64,000 nucleotides of DNA, taken from the NCBI GenBank assembly GCA_010015655.1, contig ML976656.1, positions 576,165 through 640,164 on the forward strand, read 5' to 3'. Positions 56,800-64,000 of the stretch are shown here, one piece after another (the first letter of the stretch is position 1; each line of letters begins with the position of its first letter). Origin of the DNA: Bimuria novae-zelandiae CBS 107.79 (taxonomy: Eukaryota; Ascomycota; Dothideomycetes; Pleosporales; Didymosphaeriaceae). The notes under the pieces were generated by a model. That model had not been told where the DNA came from. It made no database searches and saw only the letters and a program-made list of their open reading frames with translations. The translations under genes and the position numbers were made by a program.

Positions 56800-59700
56800 A
56801 CGCTATCGGATTGTTTAAGGAAGTAAAATACTATAAGTAGAATAGTTAGCATAGGTGCTTCAAAGACACTTACGAAATCCATGTCCAGCAGAAATACGCA
56901 ACTAGATGATTCCTACGCGGCATAGACCCCTATGACCTAAAGAATATTACAGGAGTAACCTAGACGGGACACGAGACCCATCTGTCTATCTAGTGGGATA
57001 AGTGTTACCTATAATGCCTAGTACACCTAAGCCTGCAGGAAGAAGCAGCCTCCTCTAAAGACTAACCAAGCTATCACGAGCTTGTACAGCACAAATGCCT
57101 TACTCTAAATTACTTTTAGCACAGGATACTATGGTTATATAAATTTAATAGAATTAAAGAAGACTATAGTGTATACTACTAACGCTATAAATAGTATAAA
57201 GTTAAGGAAATCTTAAAACTAGCTTAGGTTAAGAACTAGATTTAGGAAGCTACGGGCCTAGATAACAAGTTTAAGGACTTACAAAACTAGGGCATTACTA
57301 TGCAACGAGCTATACTAGTAATAGTATAATTATTATAGCTTATTAAGTAGATACTTGCCAAGTTAAGAAACGCTTAATTAAAAATATTATAATATATAGG
57401 TGTTATATTAAAGCACTTATTAATATAGGGACAAACGCGTATTTAATAGCCCTAAAAGTAGTTAAAAGATATAATACGCCCTATTATAATAAAAAAATAC
57501 TATTATAAATAGGACTCGCGAATAGGACCTAATTATAAAGATATAGTAATAGTTAGTTGCGCCTAGAAACGGCGCTAGTGTAGGTTAATATTAAAGGCCT
57601 AGAAAGCTAACACGTCTTTACTATTACTAAAATAGGAGACATAGAAGCTATTATTAGTTATAAATAGCTTAAGCAATATAATCTAGAAATAGATTAGCTT
57701 ATAAGGATAATCCTACCTAGGAAACTACTCGCGACGACTTAGGTAGAGCTATAATAAAAGGGAAACCCCTAGGAACCTTAAAAGAGGGAGGAGAACTAGG
57801 TATTTATAATATAAAAGATATTAGTTTATAAGATAAATAAGATCCTATAGTAATACTTAGAATAAGTATACTATCTCTAGGTATAATTAGCTAAAATAGT
57901 TAATAAAAACCCTAGTTTACTAGTAGAGTACTAAGAATATATAGACTTATTTAAGAAACATAACAAGATAGTCCTACCTAAATACTAAAAGTAGAATTAT
58001 AAAATACTGCTAGTTAAAAAAGCTAAGTTATAGGCAGAGCGCCTGCGGCCCCTTATATAAGACTAAAAGAAAGAGTTAAAGGAACTATTAAAAAAGAATC
58101 TCTATTTTAAGAAATAGTAGCCTAGCTAGAGTTTTATAGCCTTTCTAATACTCTTTGTGCCTAAGAAGGATAGCAGGCTATAGCTTTATATAGATTATAA
58201 ATAGCTAAACGCCCTAATAGTTAAGAATTAAAACTTATTACTTTTAATTATAGAGCTTATAGACTAACTCCGTAGAGCTAAGTGGTTTACAAAGTTTAAT
58301 ATTTAGGATAGATTCTATTAGATATAGATAGTAAGGGGATATAAATAGAAAACCGCCTTTTACACACGATACAGTCTTTTTACGTATATAATTATATTAA
58401 TAGGGTTAATAAACATTCTAGTGACCTTTTAAGAACTTATAAGCTAAGTTCTATATAAATACTTAGACGTATTCTGTATAGTATATCTAGATAATATGTT
58501 AATCTACACAAACGGCTCCCTTAAGGAATATAAGGAGCACGTTTAGGAGGTACTTAAGAAGCTATAGGAGTATAGATTGCTCCTACACCCTAAGAAGTGT
58601 GAATTCCACGTTATAGAAACAGAATACCTAGGATTTGTAATATCCCGGGAAGGTGTTAAGAAAGATCTAAAGAAGATTACGATAATAGAAGAATAGCTTT
58701 TACTAAAATTAGTAAAAGATATCTAGTCTTTCTTTAGCTTTACTAGCTTTTATTACAAATTTATTAGGAACTACTCTAAGATAACTACTTTACTAACGGA
58801 ACTTATAAAGACTAGCAAATAGCGACTACAAAAAAAAGAAATAAAGGCTTTTAAGAAGCTAAAACGTCTGTTCCTAACTACGCTATTACTATAGATATAT
58901 AACCTAGAATAGCGGCATTATATTTACACTAACGCATTAGACTACGCGTTAGGAGCTATACTTTGATAAGAATATAATAATAAGAAATAGAAACTAGTGT
59001 TCTACTATTTAAGAAAGGTCTTAAGAGCAGAACTTAATTATAAGATTTATAATAAGAAACTCTTAGTAATTATTAACTATTTTAAATAATAGGAAGCTTA
59101 GCTTAAGATGGTAAAATATTAAGTAAAAGTCTTTTTTAATTACCTAAACTTTACTTACTTTATAACTATAAAGAAGCTAAATAGAAGGCAAACTAAATAG
59201 TCTAAATAGTTAGTAAAATATAACTTTTAAATTACCTACCTAGCAGGGACAGCTAACGGAGTAGTAGACGCCCTTAGTAGACAATCTAATCTTATAGAAA
59301 AAGAAGGCGACGTTAACTACAACGCTATTCTTATAAAGGTAGAGGATAGAACGCTACGCTATAATAAAACGTAGCTTACGCCTGTGTTAGAAGCACGACG
59401 TATAGACCTTACCTATTATAAACCTTTTATAGCTAACTTCTAGGACTATAGAAAACTTATAAATAATAATAAACACGCATATAACCTAAATTAGGCTCTA
59501 AAGTTACTAACGCGAGATTACAGGAATAGAGTATAAATAAGTAAGTAGCACTATTACTAGTTAAAAAACTATACGAAAATAAGAAATAGGGATACCTAAG
59601 GATTATAAAGATAACGCGCGAAGTCGTAAATAAATATACTATTTCTAGGCTATAGTAAATAGTATAAAAGGTACTAGATAACTATGTAGCATGTTATTAA

Positions 59701-60879
59701 AATAAGCCTAAAAGATATAAGCCCTATAGTCTTTTATAACTACTACAGCCGCCCCTAAGACTATAGTCTAGTGTAACTATACACTTTATTATAAAGCTCC
59801 TAGCGTTACTAGCACTAAGTAATAAACATCCCTATAACTTTATTTTAGTTATAGTTTACTAACTAATTAAGAAATTAAGATTTATACTAATTAGGGAAGC
59901 TATATTAGTAAAAGAACTAGCCTATATAGTAAAATAAGAACTTATATCTTAGATTAGATAACTAGAAAAGTTTATTATTAATAGAGCTAAGATATTCACA
60001 TCTTTGTATTATACCACGGTTACCGCTATACCAGGTATTAAGTAAAAGCTCACGATAAGCTTCTACCTAAATATAAATAGATAAACAGAGCGAACTAACT
60101 ATTTACTAGAATAATACCTTCGGATATATATAACTAAGCTATAGGATAATTAAATTAAGCTACTACTAATAACTTACCTAGCATATAATAGCGCAAGATT
60201 AGTAACTATAGGGTACTCGCTATACTACGCTAACCACGGATATAAGCTAATAACTTACTAGAATTTATTAAATATTAAAGCATTGCAAAAGATGTAGCTA
60301 AAAAAGTAGAACTTATAAAGGACTTATATAAGATATTACGCAGAAATATCGCCTAATAAAATATATAAATAGTAAAGAACGCGAATAAGAAAGGATTAAG
60401 GGACTAACTTTTAAGAAGGGGGATAGAGTTCTCCTCTTATAAAAAAATCTTAAGATAACATAGCTAAGCAAAAAACTAGACAATTTTTAAAAAGAACTAT
60501 TTAAAATTTAAGAAGTTTAAGGCCTAGTTAATTTTAAACTATAATTACTTATAGATACACGTATACACCTAGTCTTCTATAAATTATTATTAGAACTAGT
60601 ACCACTAAACGCCGAATTAAAGTTATACTTAGAACTTAAGGATAAAGAGTACAAGGTTAAAGTAATTAGAAACCTATAGAAAATCGGACGTTAGCATAAG
60701 TACTTAGTAAAATAAGACGAATAGCTAGAAAGCTATAACATCTAGGAACTAACAGAAAACCTTACTAATTATAAGGCTACCTTGGAGAAGTTCTATAGGG
60801 AATATCTAATAAAGCCTAAAAGGCTAAAGGTTTAGGATTACTAGGGTTAAAGGGCGAGGGAAAAATAGCTAAGTTAAGG

Positions 60880-61340
60880 ATAATAGTACTAGGCATAAGC
60901 CTACCCTTTAATTATATAATATCCTAGGTTAGCTTCTTAAAATTTTTAAGGCGCTTAATCTTTTTAATAAATTTTATTAAATTAGTAAGGAGCTTCTCCT
61001 TACGCTCCTTTAATAAACACTTTTACTTTAATAGCTTTTTTCTTTTTGCGCGAGTAGCCTATAGGGCTACTATAGTTACTTCTTTTTTTAATAATAGCTA
61101 CCTCTTTTAAGTGCTTAAGCTAGTCTACCTAAGAGTTAATATAAGAGAAATTTGGAACTATAGGTTCTAATAGCTTATACTTAGCAATACTATTCTTATA
61201 GTAGTTACTATACTACGTCTTAAGAAAAGATAGCTAACAAGTTAAGCCATTTTTTACGTAGTACTTACAGGACACTATAGCAGTCTAGCTAATTAAGTTT
61301 ATATAATCTTTAACAAAATAATAATAAAGAATACTTTAAG
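60880..61340 (-). pseudogene. Antisense ORF remnant of family A2 Gypsy
   Basis: On the strand opposite the polymerase, between chromodomain and 3' LTR. The reading includes RKKKKAIKVKVFIKGA and YSVL-VLRKKWLNLLAIF with Gln-like stops. Boundaries approximate; it is identified mainly by position and by analogy with the other three chromoviruses. Confidence 0.4.
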
Positions 61341-61388
61341 AGGACATTAGCTACTGCATAAGGACATGTAGAGGAAGGAGGGGGATAG

Positions 61389-61832
61389 TGTTATAACCTA
61401 GGAACATCGGGGCAAGCGAACCCTATAACGGTACACGAGCCCCACTAAGGATAACGTAATGTCCCAGGCTGTCCTACACGCCAAGCCTATAGGACATCGT
61501 GGGACCACGTGACTTAGGTCACGTAACGTCCCAGGAATCCCAAGAAATCCCATAGGCACAAGGCATGGGATACTATAGGACTTTATAGAATAGGAGGAAT
61601 ATTTATATAAGGCAGTTTTCTATATTGCGCTCCTTATAGTTAACTTATATATCTTTTATACAAGTACGTTCTCCTATATAGACTAATAGTGATCTTATTT
61701 ATTATAAAATTAAATTATATGGTCACGCGTTAAGTTGTTGTATTAACTTATACTACTAAATAATCTATAAAGTGCTACTTTAGCCTTACCGTCCTAATCC
61801 GAATCGGACCAAGGTGTAAGCGCCTCATAACA
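61389..61832 (+). repeat. 3' LTR of the family A2 Gypsy
   Basis: 444 bp, from TGTTATAACC to CTCATAACA. The 3' half matches family-A LTRs (GTTAACTTATATATCTT, ACCAAGGTGTAAGCG). The U3 half differs and is GC-rich (61410-61570), and it lacks the palindromic tandem unit of the other family-A LTRs. Confidence 0.85.
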
Positions 61833-61993
61833 CCGTAATAACGTAAATAACTCTTTATAATAGATCTTACGTAAAGGGCATATTAGCGACTTAGAATTTT
61901 TAAAATACTAATTATAGATATAGTTTTTTTATTAGCTATTTAAGGGAACTGCCGCATTTATATTTTAAGGGATAAAAATTTATCGTCTAAATA

Positions 61994-64000
61994 GTGTTTC
62001 GCACCACCCAATGCACGCTACGGCCCAATGCACGCGCTAGTACTTTACCCCTTAATCAACACCATATTTTCGCTGCCTCATAACTCAACCGATATAGGTC
62101 CGATTGACGAAGCAATTAAAGAAATTAAATCCCTAGAGCCATGCGAAACTTTCTCTTACGCGATAATTGCGAAAAAGTATGGTGTTATTTGTACAACGCT
62201 AATGCGCCGGCACAAAGGGATTACAGCCTTAAGAACAACACGTATCTCTAACACCCAAAAGCTTAACCTACAACAAGAGGCAGAGCTTGTAAAGTACATA
62301 AAAGGCCTTATAGCTCGTCGGCTATAACCTATAAGGGAGATAGTACGAAATTTCGCCTCTGCGATAGCAAAACAAGACGTAGGCCAGAACTAGGTTACCC
62401 GATTTATCGCCCGGCACAAGAACAATATTAAATCACACTAGACTGCTGGAATAGACCGTGACCGACATAGAGCTAATTTAGGGGATAAATATCAGTAATT
62501 CTTTCAACTTCTGCATAACAAGATAGAGGAATACAAGATACAGCCTCAGCACTCGTATAATATGGATAAGAAAGGCTTCCTTACTAGGATCATTAGAAGA
62601 AGCAAAAGGATCTTTAGTAAAGCAATATAGGATAGAAAGGAAGTAAGAGAAGCTCTTTAAGATAGGAATTAAGAGTGGATAACCTTGTTGGCATATATAT
62701 GTGGTGATAGATCCTCTCTCCCGCCCGGGCTTCTTTTTGCCTCAGCCAACTTATCCATCCAATCCTCTTGGGTAGAAGGCGTACGAGCAGGAAAACATAA
62801 GGCCTTTATCAGCTTATCTCTAAATAGATAGAGCAACAATGATATAGGCCTTGCATGGCTAGAACAGGTGTTTAATCGATACACTAAAGAGAAGGCTCAA
62901 AAGGATAGACGCGCATAGAGGTTACTTATCCTAGATAGCTATAGATCTTACATCACAATAGATTTCATCAACTACTGCAACCAGAATCAAATTCTGCTTA
63001 TTATATTTCCTCCTTATTTAACTCACAGGCTTTAACTACTAGATGTAGTAATATTTAAGCCTCTCTTAATAGACTACTCTAACGCGCTTACAAAACACCT
63101 CCATAACGCCTAAGGACTAGTCCTAATAGTTAAAGGAGACTTCTTTCCTCTATTCTAGCAGGCCTGGACCTCTTCCTTTAGAGAAGAGCTTATTCTTAAA
63201 GCTTTTAAGGCCACTAGTATATAGCCAACCAACAGAGAGGTTATCCTTAAGAAATTCATTAAATTAACTCTAGAACCTCAAGATTTACGAGAGAGCTCTA
63301 CCTTAGTACTTAGTGGGAAGGACTAGCATAAAATCGAAACTATTATACGGTTTTAAGTTAAAGATTAGAGTAGTAAAGACGTTTAGAAGCTTTAACGTTC
63401 ACTCTACTATATTATAGTTTAAAATAACCTCCTCTATACTAAAGTAGAAGGCCTGCGGCGGGCTGTTTTATTAACAAGGAAACACAAGAAGAAGAGCAAG
63501 ACTCTTAACTTTTAATAGAGAAAGGAATACCATGGTAGTGTAGTGTTCTAGTCACCTTTAAAGATAAGGGAGGCCCGGTTCCGTGAGAGGATTAAGAAAC
63601 AAGAAGAAAAAGAGCAATAACTTAAGAGAGCTTATACAAAGGCAGAGAAGGCTTAATAGAAGGTCTTTAAGCTTTAAGAGAAAGAAGAAAGAGAAAGGTT
63701 AAGAGTTAAGAAGAAGAAGGAGAGGGAGAGGATTAAGACTAAGAAACAGGCTACCTGGGAACGTTAAAGAATTAAGAAAGATAACTCTAAGAAGGCTATA
63801 TAACCTTCCTAAAAGGGAAAGAGGAAGGCCCTAAAGCCTCTCTTAAAATAACAAAAGAAAAAGGCCCGGGTTTAGGTTGTTATAGAGGTTAAGGATGCGG
63901 AGACCTAGAATCCTTCACACGTAATCACGACCCGGGGTGGCCGCAATATTAAGCTTCTATTAAAATTTAAATAGTACATCTTTTTCGCAGCAGTTTGTTT
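61994..64000 (+). mobile_element. Pogo/Fot-like DNA transposon (DDE_1), dead, cut by the window end
   Basis: Preceded by TA at 61992-61993; the left end repeats CCAATGCACGC twice (62008-62035). Plus-strand translation follows a pogo transposase: PIDEAIKEIKSLEPCETFSY and a helix-turn-helix with KKYGVICTTLMRRHKGI (62110-62230), EAELVKYIKGLIARRL, NMDKKGFLTRIIRRSKRIF (62560-62620), LILDSY...DFINYC, then a basic C-terminus with RGGRNIKLLLKF. Stops replace CAG, CGA and TGG codons (first TAA at 62325). Damage is lighter than in the copy at 13777. The right end is outside the window. Confidence 0.88.

Larger units (their letters stand above)
56800..61832 (+). mobile_element. Gypsy chromovirus family A2, 5'-truncated, RIP-dead
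   Basis: Reads on the plus strand: Gag piece (FLRGIDPYDLKNITGV near 56915), protease region (57380-57480), reverse transcriptase (LLVKKAKL, AFLILFVPKKDSRL, YLDNMLIY at 58484-58507 with YLDD changed to YLDN, HPKKCEFHVIETEYLGFVIS), RNase H, integrase (59600-60300) and chromodomain (KEYKVKVIRNL, HKYLVK, 60640-60790). A 3' LTR lies at 61389-61832, preceded by a purine tract (AGGAAGGAGGGGGATAG). The 5' LTR and start of Gag are absent; the left limit abuts the GC-rich block. Closely related to 25731-32643. Confidence 0.85.

Overview
The window is from a filamentous ascomycete (Pezizomycotina; probably a Sordariomycete, which is inference). Eukaryotic genes with 50-80 bp spliceosomal introns, Gypsy chromoviruses, pogo/Fot-like DDE_1 elements, a hAT and a Tc1/mariner element fit a fungus. 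Most of the window is AT-rich DNA with the footprint of repeat-induced point mutation (RIP): CA and TG are scarce, TA is in excess, CG survives, and reading frames of known transposase and polymerase families are broken almost only by TAG, TAA or TGA where CAG, CAA, TGG or CGA would be expected. Islands of normal composition stand out against this.

Layout. 1-2566: a foldback MITE, then the 5' part of a dead protein-kinase-like gene. 2567-6917: an LTR retrotransposon inserted in that gene (5-bp target duplication); the gene resumes at 6918. 7045-11745: two adjacent pogo-like elements, the second carrying a solo LTR and a 10-N assembly gap. 12256-13152: one intact five-exon host gene on the minus strand. 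13777-19850: four more pogo-like copies, one nested in another. 20302-34255: a Gypsy chromovirus (family B) holding a complete second chromovirus (family A) and a small solo LTR. 34690-36880: tandem repeats and a GC-normal block. 36899-49911: a RIP-damaged host gene whose C-terminal SANT/Myb-like domain is split by a hAT element (39251-49750), itself split by a family-B Gypsy (39562-46815), which carries a solo LTR (39959-40415). 50635-51926: an apparently intact Tc1/mariner element. 52833-52972: a 140-bp MITE. 53495-54072: a small secreted-protein gene, probably frameshifted. 54680-56365: leader, Gag and protease remains of a lightly damaged Gypsy element. 56800-61832: a 5'-truncated family-A chromovirus with its 3' LTR. 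61994-end: a pogo-like element cut by the window edge.

How it fits together. This is a transposon graveyard. Target-site duplications can be read for most insertions, so the order of events can be reconstructed, and two disrupted host genes regain an open frame when the insertions are removed on paper. Only the minus-strand gene at 12.3-13.2 kb and the Tc1/mariner transposase look intact. All four chromovirus copies carry remains of an antisense ORF between the polymerase and the 3' LTR, the most unusual recurrent signal here. I saw no CRISPR array, rRNA or tRNA gene, and no tyrosine-recombinase captain of the Starship type.
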